Positions 1 to 8,829 of a DNA stretch of 64,000 nt are shown piece by piece. This DNA comes from Tenacibaculum mesophilum (GTDB taxonomy: Bacteria; Bacteroidota; Bacteroidia; Flavobacteriales; Flavobacteriaceae), in assembly GCF_003867075.1 (NCBI RefSeq), contig NZ_CP032544.1:1337501-1401500 (forward strand). Direction: 5' to 3'. The position numbers were made by a program, and so were the translations under genes. Position 1 is the stretch's first letter, and each line of letters begins with the position of its first letter. Under the pieces are notes generated by a model. That model was not told the origin of the DNA and ran no database searches. It saw nothing but the letters and a program-made list of their open reading frames with translations.

Positions 1-50
1 TTGTGCGTGTTGTGTTGTGCACCACGCCCTTTAATATAGTCCATAATCAT
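1..50 (-). CDS. PA0069-type radical SAM protein, 5' end only
   Basis: Reading leftward from an ATG at 50 (or the in-frame ATG at 44) gives MIMDYIKGRGAQHNTHN before the window ends. The KGRGAQxN motif close to the N-terminus is typical of the PA0069 family of radical SAM proteins (SplB-like), whose members start with an RGRGA.xN...RF stretch. Only about 16 codons are visible, so the radical SAM CxxxCxxC motif lies outside the window. The family's function is not established. The call rests on a very short match. Confidence 0.55.
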   Translation of the reverse strand, partial: MIMDYIKGRGAQHNTH

Positions 51-114
51 ATCTAAATAAAATATTATAAAATTGTCTTTAGAATGACTTTATCGAGAAC
101 AGGTTCGTATAAAC

Positions 115-159
115 TTCTCGATACAATTTCGATAGAGCACCGAAATCATCCGAAGTGAC
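115..159 (+). repeat. dispersed TTCTCGATAC...CCGAAGTGAC repeat, copy 1
   Basis: An intergenic stretch that begins TTCTCGATACAATTTCG and ends GAAATCATCCGAAGTGAC. Related copies lie at 49006-49056 (reverse orientation) and 51350-51415. A short inverted piece, TATCGAGAAC, precedes this copy at 91-100. It is degenerate and non-coding. Confidence 0.5.
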
Positions 160-218
160 TTTGTAAAGTTACTTTAAAATAAAATGATTTATTTAACAAT
201 AGGTAAAATTGTTATAAA

Positions 219-252
219 CAAAAAACACCATTTTAAAAAAATGGTGTTTTTA
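219..252 (-). terminator. terminator of aroC, possibly bidirectional
   Basis: A 13-bp stem (221-233 with 239-251, ACACCATTT against AAATGGTGT flanked by A/T runs) lies just 4 bp beyond the aroC stop codon. On the minus strand it ends in a T run, as expected for an intrinsic terminator. Confidence 0.8.
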
Positions 253-255
253 ATT

Positions 256-1317
256 TTAAATTCTTCTAGTTTTATTCATTAACCAAAAATCGGCGAGTAC
301 TAAAGCTGTTAATGCCTCTACAATAGGTACTGCTCTTGGTACTACACAAGGGTCGTGTCTCCCTTTTCCGTGTATCTCAGTAGCCTCTCCTTTTGAGTTT
401 GTTGTTGCTTGATTTTGCATTATTGTTGCTACGGGTTTGAATGCTACCCGAAAATAGATATCCATCCCGTTAGAAATCCCTCCTTGAATTCCTCCTGACA
501 AGTTAGTTCGTGTTGTTCCGTCTGGATTAAAAATATCGTTATGCTCAGAACCTTGCATTTTTGCTCCACAGAAACCACTTCCAAACTCAAATCCTTTTAC
601 AGCGTTTATAGATAACATGGCTTTTCCTAACTCTGCATGTAATTTATGAAAAATAGGTTCTCCTAAACCTACAGGTACATTTTGTGCTACACATGTTATT
701 GTTCCTCCAACAGTATCACCTGCTTTACGTATTTCATGAATTTTAGCAATCATCTTTTCTGCTGATACTTCATCAGGACAACGGACAATGTTACTTTCAA
801 TTTTAGAAAAGTCTAAATCTTGATATGGCTTTACCATAAAAACGTCTCCTACTGATGATGTAAATGCATTTATATTAATGTGATTGATTAATTGCTTTGC
901 TAGCGCTCCTGCCACAACCCAATTGGCTGTTTCTCTTGCTGATGTTCGTCCACCACCTCTATGATCTCTAATTCCGTATTTTTTATCATACGTGTAATCG
1001 GCATGTGAAGGACGGTACACATCTGTATTATGGTTATAATCTTTACTTTTTTGATTTGTATTCTTTATTGCAAAACCTATTGAGGCTCCTGTAGTCACTC
1101 CATCAAAAATACCCGACAAAAACTCAACTGTATCTGGTTCTTTACGCTGTGTTACTATTTTAGATTGCCCTGGCTTACGACGATCTAATTCTTGCTGAAT
1201 AGCATCAAAATTAACTTTTACTCCTGCAGGGAATCCATCAATCACACCTCCAATCGCTATTCCATGAGATTCACCAAATGTAGTTAACTTTAAAATATTT
1301 CCGAATGAATTAAACAT
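256..1317 (-). CDS. aroC: chorismate synthase
   Basis: Chorismate synthase removes phosphate from 5-enolpyruvylshikimate-3-phosphate to give chorismate, the last step of the shikimate pathway, and uses reduced FMN. The 353-residue length is normal for the family. The N-terminal signature FGESHG (residues 14-19), the RPSHAD motif (102-107) and the [13 protein letters not shown] segment (117-129) are intact, and [13 protein letters not shown] lies near the C-terminus. It is a single gene in the minus direction with its own terminator (219-252). A TACCTTCG box upstream (1337-1344) is one mismatch from the flavobacterial minus-7 consensus. Confidence 0.97.
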   Translation of the reverse strand: MFNSFGNILKLTTFGESHGIAIGGVIDGFPAGVKVNFDAIQQELDRRKPGQSKIVTQRKEPDTVEFLSGIFDGVTTGASIGFAIKNTNQKSKDYNHNTDVYRPSHADYTYDKKYGIRDHRGGGRTSARETANWVVAGALAKQLINHININAFTSSVGDVFMVKPYQDLDFSKIESNIVRCPDEVSAEKMIAKIHEIRKAGDTVGGTITCVAQNVPVGLGEPIFHKLHAELGKAMLSINAVKGFEFGSGFCGAKMQGSEHNDIFNPDGTTRTNLSGGIQGGISNGMDIYFRVAFKPVATIMQNQATTNSKGEATEIHGKGRHDPCVVPRAVPIVEALTALVLADFWLMNKTRRI

Positions 1318-1336
1318 ACCTTACTATTTAATAAGA

Positions 1337-1344
1337 CGAAGGTA
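1337..1344 (-). promoter_or_regulatory. probable aroC minus-7 box
   Basis: On the minus strand TACCTTCG lies 20 bp before the aroC ATG and differs from TANNTTTG by one base. The minus-33 region is only T-rich, so support is moderate. Confidence 0.4.
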
Positions 1345-1567
1345 GAATTTATTTACTAAAAACGATAATTTTCATTCTTATAATTATCGATTAATCCATT
1401 ACCTCATCCTATTATGTATTCAGTTTATTTTTTTATTTAAATTTTTTAAAATTTTATTTCACACCAAACTTATTGATAGCAAAAGCATTACGCTTCACAA
1501 CACTTTTAAAGCTTAAATTTTATTAAAAAAAGTATCAAAAAACTTTTTTAGAATTGAAAAAAGGTCA

Positions 1568-1575
1568 TATATTTG
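1568..1575 (+). promoter_or_regulatory. tRNA-Ser promoter, minus-7 box
   Basis: TATATTTG matches the Bacteroidota minus-7 consensus TANNTTTG exactly and lies 38 bp upstream of the tRNA. A T run at 1544-1549 sits in the minus-33 position. Confidence 0.65.
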
Positions 1576-1612
1576 CACCCGCAATCAGGAAATATATCTG
1601 ATGAGGCACTCA

Positions 1613-1697
1613 GGAGAAATGGCAGAGTGGTCGAATGCGGCGGTCTTGAAAACCGTTGTCTGTAACAGGACCGGGGGTTCGAATCCCTCTTTCTCCG
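1613..1697 (+). tRNA. tRNA-Ser (anticodon UGA)
   Basis: The acceptor stem GGAGAAA (1613-1619) pairs with TTTCTCC (1690-1696), followed by discriminator G1697. The anticodon arm reads CGGTC-TTGAAAA-CCG with anticodon TGA. A long variable arm follows, as expected for serine, and the T-arm GGTTCGAATCC is canonical. The 3' CCA is not encoded. The gene is flanked by a consensus minus-7 box and a strong terminator, so it is a single-gene unit. Confidence 0.97.
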
Positions 1698-1701
1698 CAA
1701 G

Positions 1702-1730
1702 TCCGAAGCGAAAGCTTCGGATTTTTTTTT
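1702..1730 (+). terminator. terminator of tRNA-Ser
   Basis: The perfect 8-bp stem TCCGAAGC / GCTTCGGA closed by a GAAA tetraloop is followed by nine T residues, 5 bp after the tRNA. Confidence 0.92.
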
Positions 1731-1742
1731 AGGGGATTAAAG

Positions 1743-1774
1743 AAAAAAAGCTTACAAATTTGTAAGCTTTTTTT
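1743..1774. terminator. symmetric hairpin with A and T tails
   Basis: A perfect palindrome AAGCTTACAAATTTGTAAGCTT (11-bp arms) is flanked by an A run on the left and a T run on the right, so it can terminate transcription in both directions. It may back up the tRNA terminator or block read-through from the PAP2 side. Confidence 0.65.
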
Positions 1775-2159
1775 ATTTTACAATTATCACGCCTAAAAAT
1801 AACATTACACAAAAAATTAAGTGTAACAAGAACAAACTATGTAAAGCATACCTAAAAGACTGTACACTTTGTTTCAAATTATAAATAACTTTAGAAGTTT
1901 AAATAGGTTAACTTACTTCTTCTCAAATATGTCACGAGTATGATATATAGACCTAAAGTTTAAGGCTATTTAGATTACACTTAAAACATATTTAGAGAGA
2001 ACATCTCATTTACCTATGAGATACTTGTAGAAAGCGTGAGCAAGGACATTACCGAACTATTAAAAATTAAGTATTGGAAAACACCTTTTGTTATCCACCT
2101 TAAGAAAAACTAAATAATATATTCTAAGAGAAACTATTATATAAATTTATAACAACACG
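1775..2159. other. intergenic stretch without a recognisable gene
   Basis: No open frame with a plausible start and family match was found here. The only structure seen is a small hairpin near 2003-2022 (ATCTCAT ... ATGAGAT). Confidence 0.5.
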
Positions 2160-2202
2160 AAAAAACTGCCCACCTATATACTACATAAAGGTTAGACAGT
2201 TT
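2160..2202 (-). terminator. terminator of the nrnA-gldI-PPIase-PAP2 operon
   Basis: On the minus strand AAACTGTCTAACC pairs with GGTGGGCAGTTT, with one bulge and two G-U pairs, and is followed by TTTTTT. It lies 56 bp beyond the PAP2 stop codon. Confidence 0.7.
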
Positions 2203-2257
2203 ATTAAATAATGTACATAATAGCACTAAATTTTACACTAGAATAACAAAATAATAG

Positions 2258-2818
2258 TTAAAAATTAAACTTACTATCTATAAAAGTATATAGCTTATAA
2301 GCCAAGCTTCCTATGATACCTCCATTAACAAAACCTACCAAAATATCTGTAGGAAAATGTACTCCTAAGTACAATCTGCTATAGGCAAAAATCAAAGGAA
2401 AAAGAACTAGAATTTTTATATATCTTACATACTTCTTTAAAAGAAGAATTATAAACACTGTAACTACTGTAGAAGTGGTTGCGTGACCTGAAACAAAACT
2501 ATAACTTTGAGGCCTAATTAGCGTTCTTAAAACATCTTTTATTTCTGGGTCATTATTAGGACGTAATCTCTCAAAAACTCCTCTTATGAAATTTGTGAAT
2601 TGGTCTGAAAAGGTTACTAAAACAGCTATAAAAACCACTGTAAATAATCCTTTTTTCCACCCAAACTGTTTAAACACTAAAAACAACAGAAAAGCAAACA
2701 ATGGCGCCCAATAGAACTGATTCGTTATTATTAACCAAAAACTATCCCATTGCTCATTTCCTAAACTATTAAGATAAATTAAAAGCTCTTTATCTTTTTG
2801 TATAATATTTTCTATCAC
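2258..2818 (-). CDS. PAP2-family membrane phosphatase
   Basis: An integral-membrane phosphatase of the type-2 phosphatidic acid phosphatase superfamily, which dephosphorylates lipid phosphates such as phosphatidylglycerophosphate, undecaprenyl pyrophosphate or lipid A. The three family motifs are visible: an R-rich RGVFERLRP around residues 79-87, FVSGH (108-112) and SRLYLGVHFPTD (147-158), which hold the catalytic histidines. Several hydrophobic helices surround them. The 186-residue length is at the short end of the family. It starts 2 bp after the upstream prolyl isomerase gene, so it is the last gene of that operon. The lipid substrate cannot be assigned from sequence. Confidence 0.88.
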   Translation of the reverse strand: MIENIIQKDKELLIYLNSLGNEQWDSFWLIITNQFYWAPLFAFLLFLVFKQFGWKKGLFTVVFIAVLVTFSDQFTNFIRGVFERLRPNNDPEIKDVLRTLIRPQSYSFVSGHATTSTVVTVFIILLLKKYVRYIKILVLFPLIFAYSRLYLGVHFPTDILVGFVNGGIIGSLAYKLYTFIDSKFNF

Positions 2819-2820
2819 GA

Positions 2821-3870
2821 TTACTTTCCTACTTTTAATACTTCTATTTCAAAAATTAAATCCGATTTTGGAGGTATCGGTCCTACTCTACGGTCTCCAT
2901 ATCCTAGATAAGAAGGTATAAACAATCGTACTTTATCTCCTTCTCTCATTGTTCTCACTCCTTCTTTCCAACCTGCTATTAATGGAAAGTTTTCGTCATC
3001 TACAGTAAAAACAAAAGCTTCTCCTTTATCTAAACTAGAATCTATTTTTCTTCCATCTGCTAAATACAGCGTATAATGCGCTGTTGTTGGTAATGCTGGA
3101 TTTACTTTTTTTCCACTTCCTTTTTGTAATGACAAAATTTTCAAACCAGAATCAGTTGTAATTGCATCATTAATTCCTTGTTCTTCTTGATACTTTTGTT
3201 TTAACTCTTCTAGCTTTTTCTTTCTCTCTTCTTCTTTCTTTTCAACGTTTGCTAATTCATTTTCAAAAACTACTGGAGCATCAAACTTAGCCGCCTCTTC
3301 TCCTATTCTTAAAATTTCTATCTGTTTTATATAGTCATTTTTCTGAATGGTATCTACTACTGACTGACCTTGCAAAACACGACCAAAAACCGAATGTCCA
3401 CCATCTAACCAAGGTGTTGCTTTGTGTGTAATAAAAAATTGACTAGAATTGGTAACTGGTCTTGAGTAGTTTGCCATAGACAACACCCCTGGTCCGTCGT
3501 GCTTATACAACAGTTTTCCTTCTTCATCCATTGGGAATTCATCGGCAAATGTATAACCCGCATCACCAGCACCTGTTCCTGTTCTATCCCCTCCTTGTAT
3601 CATAAAATCTTTAATAACCCTATGAAACTTCGTTCCATCATAAAACGGTGTTCCTTTTAACGAATCTATCATTTTAGGATGTGTTCCTTCACTCAAGGCT
3701 ACAAAATTCGCTACTGTCATTGGAACTTTATCATAAAAAAACTTTACTAAGATATCTCCTCTGTTTGTTTGGATATCTGCATACAACCCGTTTTCTAAAT
3801 TAGGGTATTTCGCTGATTTACATGATACAAACATTATCAATACAACAAATACAATTTTAAATAATTTCAT
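2821..3870 (-). CDS. cyclophilin-FKBP fusion prolyl isomerase, lipoprotein
   Basis: A two-domain peptidyl-prolyl cis-trans isomerase. A lipoprotein signal with lipobox FVSC (Cys17) is followed by a cyclophilin domain (about 28-190; FHRVIKDFMIQGGD at 82-95 with the catalytic Arg84). A charged, probably helical linker (200-232, KKEEERKKKLEEL) leads to a C-terminal FKBP domain (about 255-348; YLGYGDRRVGPIPPKSDL). It should sit on the periplasmic face of a membrane and help fold exported proteins. It follows the FKBP gene by 88 bp and precedes PAP2 by 2 bp. Three prolyl isomerase genes in a row, one of them gldI, suggest a folding module for envelope or gliding proteins (inference). Confidence 0.92.
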   Translation of the reverse strand: MKLFKIVFVVLIMFVSCKSAKYPNLENGLYADIQTNRGDILVKFFYDKVPMTVANFVALSEGTHPKMIDSLKGTPFYDGTKFHRVIKDFMIQGGDRTGTGAGDAGYTFADEFPMDEEGKLLYKHDGPGVLSMANYSRPVTNSSQFFITHKATPWLDGGHSVFGRVLQGQSVVDTIQKNDYIKQIEILRIGEEAAKFDAPVVFENELANVEKKEEERKKKLEELKQKYQEEQGINDAITTDSGLKILSLQKGSGKKVNPALPTTAHYTLYLADGRKIDSSLDKGEAFVFTVDDENFPLIAGWKEGVRTMREGDKVRLFIPSYLGYGDRRVGPIPPKSDLIFEIEVLKVGK

Positions 3871-3958
3871 TTATTTCGTTTTTATTTTCTCATATAAACA
3901 ATTAATTAGGTTAACAACAAGTGCTAACCTAATTAATTATCAACTATTTAAGTTTTAT

Positions 3959-4684
3959 TTATTTTATCTCTAATAACTCTACTTCAAAAACTAAAGCTGA
4001 AAAAGGCTTAATATGTTGCCCTCTTTGTTGTGCTCCATAGGCTAATTCTTGAGGAATAAAGAATTTATATTTTGCTCCTGGCTTCATTAACTGTAAACCT
4101 TCTGTCCATCCTTTAATCACTTGTCCTACTCCAAATTCAGTTGGTTCACCTCTTTCTACTGAGCTATCAAACACAGTTCCATCAATTAAAGTTCCATGAT
4201 AATGAACTTTTACTCTAGAGTTTGCTGTTGGAACTTCGCCTTCTCCTTCTTTTAAAACTACATACTGTAAACCACTCTCTGTAGTTTTTACTCCTTCTTT
4301 AGCTTTATTTATTGCTAAAAACTCTTCTCCTGCTTTTTTGTTATCTCCAAATTCAGCTTCTGCTTTTTTAGCTTGCTCTTCTTGCATTTGTTTCATTTTT
4401 TCTTGTTGCTTCTTTTGAAAAAATGCTCTTAAAATATTGTTTATATCTTTTGACTCTACTAATAGGTTTGTAGAATCCATACCATTTTTAAAACCTTGCA
4501 CAAATAAATCCTGATCCATATCATCAAAATTCATTTTTATTTTATTAGCCATATCTAAGCCTAAAGCGTAGCTTACAGAGTCTACTTCTGTTGCTAATGA
4601 ACTTTTTTGTTTAAACTGACCGTTACTGCATGAAACAATTGATAAACCTACAACTGTAGCTGCTAAAATGTTGGTTAATTTCAT
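3959..4684 (-). CDS. FKBP-type prolyl isomerase, Mip-like lipoprotein
   Basis: A peptidyl-prolyl isomerase with the Mip/FkpA layout. A lipoprotein signal (lipobox IVSC, Cys19) is followed by an FKBP_N-like dimerisation region rich in Lys, Glu and Gln (about 31-125, [17 protein letters not shown] at its start), then an FKBP domain (150-240) with [18 protein letters not shown] and ELAYG. It would act as a periplasmic chaperone. Its ATG overlaps the gldI stop by 4 bp (ATGA), which indicates translational coupling. Confidence 0.92.
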   Translation of the reverse strand: MKLTNILAATVVGLSIVSCSNGQFKQKSSLATEVDSVSYALGLDMANKIKMNFDDMDQDLFVQGFKNGMDSTNLLVESKDINNILRAFFQKKQQEKMKQMQEEQAKKAEAEFGDNKKAGEEFLAINKAKEGVKTTESGLQYVVLKEGEGEVPTANSRVKVHYHGTLIDGTVFDSSVERGEPTEFGVGQVIKGWTEGLQLMKPGAKYKFFIPQELAYGAQQRGQHIKPFSALVFEVELLEIK

Positions 4685-5220
4685 TCTTCTATTTTTGATT
4701 TTATATCGATTAATGTTACTGTACTTTGTATTGGCTGATTTACAGCTATTTTATTTCCATCTCCAGTAACTCCAAAAGCTCTGTATGATGGAATGACAAA
4801 TGTAATAGTTTCTCCTTTTTTCATCAACTTTATTCCATCTTGTAATGCAGGAATAAAATCTTCTTTATCTACTTTGTAACTTCTCTCCTTTGTTTCATAA
4901 AGAACATCTCCATTCAGACTTACTATATTGTAAGACAACATAACTAAATCTTCAAACTTCGGAGAACTTGAGTTTAATGTATCTTTAGTAATATATGTAT
5001 ACCAAAAACCGTTAGGTGAAGTTTTATATTCTTTAAGAGTATCTTTAGCCACCCATTCTTCTAAACGTTTTTTTTCTAAAGCGTTTAGTTTCTTATTCTC
5101 TTTAAGAACTTCTTTATAAAAATTTGTTGTACCGTGTTGCTTTGGTCTTCTTGCTTGCGGCTCTTTACAAGACACTATAAGTATAGCTGTAAAAACAAAA
5201 AGTATTATTTTATGCTTCAT
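4681..5220 (-). CDS. gldI: gliding-motility-associated prolyl isomerase GldI
   Basis: A 179-residue lipoprotein (lipobox IVSC, Cys18) with one C-terminal FKBP-like domain (about 85-175; [29 protein letters not shown]). Length, lipobox, and position between a DHH phosphoesterase gene and another FKBP gene match GldI of Flavobacteria, which is needed for gliding and probably assists folding of Gld and Spr proteins of the type 9 secretion and motility machinery. It starts 11 bp before the upstream phosphoesterase gene ends and overlaps the next gene by 4 bp. No other gld genes are in the window, which is normal because gld genes are scattered. Confidence 0.85.
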   Translation of the reverse strand: MKHKIILFVFTAILIVSCKEPQARRPKQHGTTNFYKEVLKENKKLNALEKKRLEEWVAKDTLKEYKTSPNGFWYTYITKDTLNSSSPKFEDLVMLSYNIVSLNGDVLYETKERSYKVDKEDFIPALQDGIKLMKKGETITFVIPSYRAFGVTGDGNKIAVNQPIQSTVTLIDIKSKIEE

Positions 5221-6238
5221 ACGATTTTTCTAACTCTTGTTGGTATGTAGGTAATAACGACTTAAATCTTGCTATCGTATTTTCCAAGCTATCATCACTT
5301 CTACCTCCAGCTGCATTATCATGTCCTCCTCCATTAAAATAATTACGTGCAAACTGGTTTACAGAGAATTTTCCTTTTGAACGAAAAGATATTTTCACAA
5401 TTCCTTGTTCTTCATCTTCAATAAAAATGGCAGCAAATACAATTCCTTTCAAAGATAATGCATAGTTTACTACCCCTTCAGTATCTCCTTTTTCGTAATT
5501 AAATTTTCTCTTTTCTTCCTCAGTAAGTGTTATAAATGCTGTTTTATATTCTGGTAAAACTTTCATATTACTAAGTGCTTGCCCTAACAACAATAATCTA
5601 TTGTAAGAGTTTGCATCGTGTACATTACTGTGAATCTTATCATTTTCAGCTCCTTTATCTATTAAATTTGCTATAATTCTATGAGTGGTACTTGTTGTAG
5701 ATCTAAAACGGAAAGAACCTGTATCGGTCATAATACCCGTATATAAGCAAGTTGCTATATTTTTATCTATTAACTCTACATCTCCCATCATTTCAATAAA
5801 GTTGTATACCATTTGACAAGTTGAAGACATGGAAGTATCTGAATACATATACATGAAATCGTCTGGTTGTTGATGGTGATCTATTAAAGCAAAATCGTTT
5901 TCGTATTGCTCTAAAGTGTTTTGCATATCACTTCCTACTCTATGTAACGCATTAAAGTCTAGTAAGAAAACAATGTTAGACTTCGCTAAAGCTTTGACAG
6001 ATTGGTTGTTTTGACGATCAAAACGCTTAACAGTTTTTGACCCAGGAACCCAATGCAAAAAATCAGGATATTCGTTTGGCATTAACACTTGTGCCGTATG
6101 TCCTTTTTTATCTAAATAATGTTTTAAACCTAATGTTGAACCAATTGCATCTCCATCTGGGTTTCTATGCCCAATTATTACAATATTCCTAGGTTTAGAT
6201 AAGAACTCTTTTAATTCTGTAAAATGCTTTAAAATCAT
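5210..6238 (-). CDS. nrnA: DHH-family bifunctional oligoribonuclease / pAp phosphatase
   Basis: A DHH-DHHA1 phosphoesterase of the NrnA type. These enzymes degrade 2-5-nt RNA oligomers and 3'-phosphoadenosine 5'-phosphate. The metal-binding motifs are present: HRNPDGDAIGS (24-34, Asp28 and Asp30), DFN (94-96), and the name motif DHH (120-122). The glycine-rich GGGHDNAAGG near residue 305 is the DHHA1 substrate loop. The 342-residue length fits. It is the first gene of the minus-strand operon that continues into gldI. Confidence 0.88.
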   Translation of the reverse strand: MILKHFTELKEFLSKPRNIVIIGHRNPDGDAIGSTLGLKHYLDKKGHTAQVLMPNEYPDFLHWVPGSKTVKRFDRQNNQSVKALAKSNIVFLLDFNALHRVGSDMQNTLEQYENDFALIDHHQQPDDFMYMYSDTSMSSTCQMVYNFIEMMGDVELIDKNIATCLYTGIMTDTGSFRFRSTTSTTHRIIANLIDKGAENDKIHSNVHDANSYNRLLLLGQALSNMKVLPEYKTAFITLTEEEKRKFNYEKGDTEGVVNYALSLKGIVFAAIFIEDEEQGIVKISFRSKGKFSVNQFARNYFNGGGHDNAAGGRSDDSLENTIARFKSLLPTYQQELEKSYEA

Positions 6239-6319
6239 AAGTCGCGAAGATACAAATTAATGCTATATTAACCTTTTTATGTATTGCTTTTTGTTTCTTT
6301 GCTATAAAATTAAAACTTA

Positions 6320-7327
6320 ATGAAATCTACTAAATTTATTACCCTATTAACCTTTTTGCTAAGTATCCCTTTTCTATCTTTTAGTCAAGATACATTTTCC
6401 ATTGCTTTTGGATCTTGTAATAACCAAAAACTTAACAATCCTTTTTGGGAAAACATTCTATCACTTCAACCCGATGTATGGATTTGGGGTGGAGATAATA
6501 TTTATGCAGATACTAATAACATGCGTAAAATGAAACGTATGTATAAAAGTCAAAAAAAGGTTAAAGGATATAAAGAACTAACTACCAAAGTTCCAATTCT
6601 TGCTACATGGGATGATCATGATTATGGTAAAAATGATGCAGGTGTAGAATTTGAAATGAAAGACGAAAGTCAACAATTATTTTTAGATTTCTTAGATGTT
6701 CCCAAAAACTCTCCTAGAAGAAAACAACGAGGCGTTTACCACTCTAAAACTTTCAACACAAAAGATGGTAGTGTTAAAATTATTGTTTTAGATACTCGCT
6801 ATTTTAGAACTTCACTTACTAGAGGTACTAACGGACAACGTTTTCAACCTAACAAATATAACGAAGGTACTATTTTAGGCGATACACAATGGAAATGGCT
6901 TACAAATGAACTTACAAACTCTACTGCTACTTTTACTATAATTGTAAGCAGTATTCAAATCTTATCAAAAGAACATGGTTTTGAAAAATGGGGTAACTTT
7001 CCTCATGAAGTAGCTAATTTATTCAGTTTAATTAAAAAAGCTAAAAACACCAACGTAATTCTTCTTTCTGGAGATAGACATATTTCTGAGTTTTCTAAAA
7101 CAACTATTGAAGGACTTGCTTATCCTCTTATAGATTTCACTTCAAGTGGGTTAACACATGCTTATTCTTCATTTTCTTCAGAAGAAAACAACTTCAGAAT
7201 AGGAAATGTTGTAAATTCTTTAAGCTATGGAACGTTGCTTTTAGATTTAAAAACTAAAAAAGTAACCTTTCAAATGCGTGGTAAAAACAAATCTATCTTA
7301 CAAGAAATCAACCAAGTATACCCTTAA
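6320..7327 (+). CDS. PhoD-like alkaline phosphatase/phosphodiesterase, exported
   Basis: A calcineurin-like metallophosphoesterase of the PhoD branch. A Sec signal peptide (residues 1-22, ending SFSQ) is followed by FGSCNNQ (30-36), GGDNIYAD (57-64), TWDDHDYG (96-103) and SGDRHISEF (around 250-258), the metal ligands of the family. It lacks the Tat twin-arginine signal of classical PhoD, like many Bacteroidota relatives. It is transcribed divergently from nrnA across an 81-bp gap. The substrate (phosphodiester or teichoic-acid-like) is unknown. Confidence 0.9.
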   Translation: MKSTKFITLLTFLLSIPFLSFSQDTFSIAFGSCNNQKLNNPFWENILSLQPDVWIWGGDNIYADTNNMRKMKRMYKSQKKVKGYKELTTKVPILATWDDHDYGKNDAGVEFEMKDESQQLFLDFLDVPKNSPRRKQRGVYHSKTFNTKDGSVKIIVLDTRYFRTSLTRGTNGQRFQPNKYNEGTILGDTQWKWLTNELTNSTATFTIIVSSIQILSKEHGFEKWGNFPHEVANLFSLIKKAKNTNVILLSGDRHISEFSKTTIEGLAYPLIDFTSSGLTHAYSSFSSEENNFRIGNVVNSLSYGTLLLDLKTKKVTFQMRGKNKSILQEINQVYP

Positions 7328-7328
7328 C

Positions 7329-7358
7329 TTGCTAATAACATTAAAAAGTGTATTTTTG
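7329..7358 (+). promoter_or_regulatory. ndk promoter
   Basis: A TTG (7329-7331) in the minus-33 position and TATTTTTG (7351-7358) match the flavobacterial promoter consensus with a 19-bp spacer. The start of transcription would be about 70 bp upstream of the ndk ATG. Confidence 0.75.
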
Positions 7359-7435
7359 CGCCGATTTATGCAAAGTTTGCATAATCAACAACAATTAAGA
7401 AATTTATCATATACTGATATTTATTACATTTAATA

Positions 7436-7855
7436 ATGGCAACAAATAGAACTTTTACAATGATTAAACCAGATGCTGTTGAAAACGGACATACTGGTGC
7501 AATTTTAGAAAAAATTAATGCTGCAGGTTTCAGAATCGTAGCTATGAAAAAAACACAAATGACGAAGCGTGATGCTGAGACTTTTTACGGGGTACACAGC
7601 GAGCGTCCTTTCTTTGGTGAGTTAGTTGAGTTTATGACTCGCGGACCAATCATCGCTGCTATCTTAGAAAAAGACAACGCTGTTGAAGATTTTAGAACTT
7701 TAATTGGTGCTACAAACCCAGCTGAAGCTGCTGAAGGAACTATCCGTCAGTTATATGCTACTTCTATTGGAGAAAATGCAGTACACGGTTCTGATTCTGA
7801 TGAAAACGCAGCTATCGAAGGAGCTTTCCACTTTTCTGGTAGAGAAATGTTTTAA
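7436..7855 (+). CDS. ndk: nucleoside diphosphate kinase
   Basis: Transfers the terminal phosphate from ATP to other nucleoside diphosphates through a phosphohistidine. The protein has [10 protein letters not shown] at the N-terminus (Lys11 contacts phosphate) and the active-site His117 in NAVHGSDS. Its 139 residues are the usual length. It is single-gene, with a consensus promoter before it and a strong terminator after it. Confidence 0.98.
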   Translation: MATNRTFTMIKPDAVENGHTGAILEKINAAGFRIVAMKKTQMTKRDAETFYGVHSERPFFGELVEFMTRGPIIAAILEKDNAVEDFRTLIGATNPAEAAEGTIRQLYATSIGENAVHGSDSDENAAIEGAFHFSGREMF

Positions 7856-7895
7856 TCTTTAATTTAGATTACTGAATTTATAGATATTATAAAGG

Positions 7896-7925
7896 CTCGC
7901 TACAGTTTTGTAGCGAGTTTTTTTT
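7896..7925 (+). terminator. ndk terminator
   Basis: An 8-bp perfect stem CTCGCTAC / GTAGCGAG is followed by eight T residues, 41 bp after the ndk stop. Confidence 0.92.
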
Positions 7926-7993
7926 ATAAATATTTCTCTAATTATTTTCCCTTTACTAAGCAAAATGCATCCTTTTAGCTAATTTAAATTAGC

Positions 7994-8461
7994 TTATTTA
8001 GGGTTTATAAATTCAGACTGATATTTTTCTAAAAACTTCTTCTGCCTATCTTCCATTTGTTTCATTATTTTATCTATCTCCATAAACTCTCTACCAAAAT
8101 TACTTTTAAAAAAATCATTACTAAAATAATGTTTACTAAAAAGAGAGTCTTCAGAAAAGACATCTTCAAATCCTTGCGTTTGAAATTCTGAAAAGTTTGT
8201 AAAAAATTTAGATTTAAATGATTTTAACAAACTATCTCTGTCTATAGAAGAAAGATTTGTTTCATTGTTGTTAAGTGACCAGGTATAAATACTATCATAA
8301 CGTATCAAGTTTCCATTTTCATCAAACTCTTTATCTACTTTCCAACTTCCTTTAGGTTGTTTTTCTATACGCTCAACACTTTCTTTTTGTCTGTGTTTTT
8401 GACCATTGCAACTAATAGTTAACAAAGCCAAGACCATACATAACATATACTTTCTCATCAT
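7994..8461 (-). CDS. hypothetical lipoprotein
   Basis: The frame can be extended upstream to a TTG, but the ATG-ATG at 8461/8458 gives MMRKYMLCMVLALLTISC, a compact lipoprotein signal with lipobox TISC, so 8461 is taken as the start. The mature part is polar, with many Phe, Lys and Asp residues (repeated FKS, FSE and DSLF pieces). No family is recognised. It could form part of a minus-strand group with the DUF2158-like gene 50 bp upstream, but no function can be inferred. Confidence 0.7.
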   Translation of the reverse strand: MMRKYMLCMVLALLTISCNGQKHRQKESVERIEKQPKGSWKVDKEFDENGNLIRYDSIYTWSLNNNETNLSSIDRDSLLKSFKSKFFTNFSEFQTQGFEDVFSEDSLFSKHYFSNDFFKSNFGREFMEIDKIMKQMEDRQKKFLEKYQSEFINPK

Positions 8462-8512
8462 TTTTAATTTTTTGTTAAACAATTCGTAAACTTAATAAGG
8501 TTAATTAAACTT

Positions 8513-8743
8513 CTACACCTTATATAAACCTCCTGTTTCTGGTGACTTCACTAAATTGTTTTGATGAAATATTTTTGATTTTCGTTCACCTTCTTTATAC
8601 CAAACACACTCTAAATAAGTATCATTATTATTCACCCCTAATAAGGCATCCTTCTTTAGGATGTATTTGAGCACTTCCATCTTTGGAGTTTTATTACTAC
8701 CTTTTAATCTCACCCAATCTCCTGATTTAAATTTTCTAGGCAT
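8513..8743 (-). CDS. small YodC/DUF2158-like protein
   Basis: A 76-residue protein that begins MPRKFKSGDWVRLKGSN and contains LECVWYKEGE. The KxGDxVxLKxG start and the C.W....G...G middle are typical of the DUF2158 (YodC) family of small beta-rich proteins. The molecular function of that family is not established. It lies between the Hsp20 gene and the lipoprotein gene, all in the minus direction. Confidence 0.7.
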   Translation of the reverse strand: MPRKFKSGDWVRLKGSNKTPKMEVLKYILKKDALLGVNNNDTYLECVWYKEGERKSKIFHQNNLVKSPETGGLYKV

Positions 8744-8770
8744 ATGATTGTATATTAAATTAATAGGAAA

Positions 8771-8805
8771 ATATTTATAAAGGAGGCTGATAATTCAGCC
8801 TCCTT
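8771..8805 (-). terminator. terminator of the Hsp20 gene
   Basis: A perfect 11-bp stem (8780-8790 with 8795-8805, AAGGAGGCTGA / TCAGCCTCCTT) with a TAAT loop is followed on the minus strand by an A/T tail. Confidence 0.75.
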
Positions 8806-8829
8806 ACCTCCTTTAAGGATAAAAAATCA

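Noticed and set aside
2003..2022. Small RNA gene suggested by the ATCTCAT/ATGAGAT hairpin
   Set aside because: No promoter box, T tail or conservation evidence supports it.
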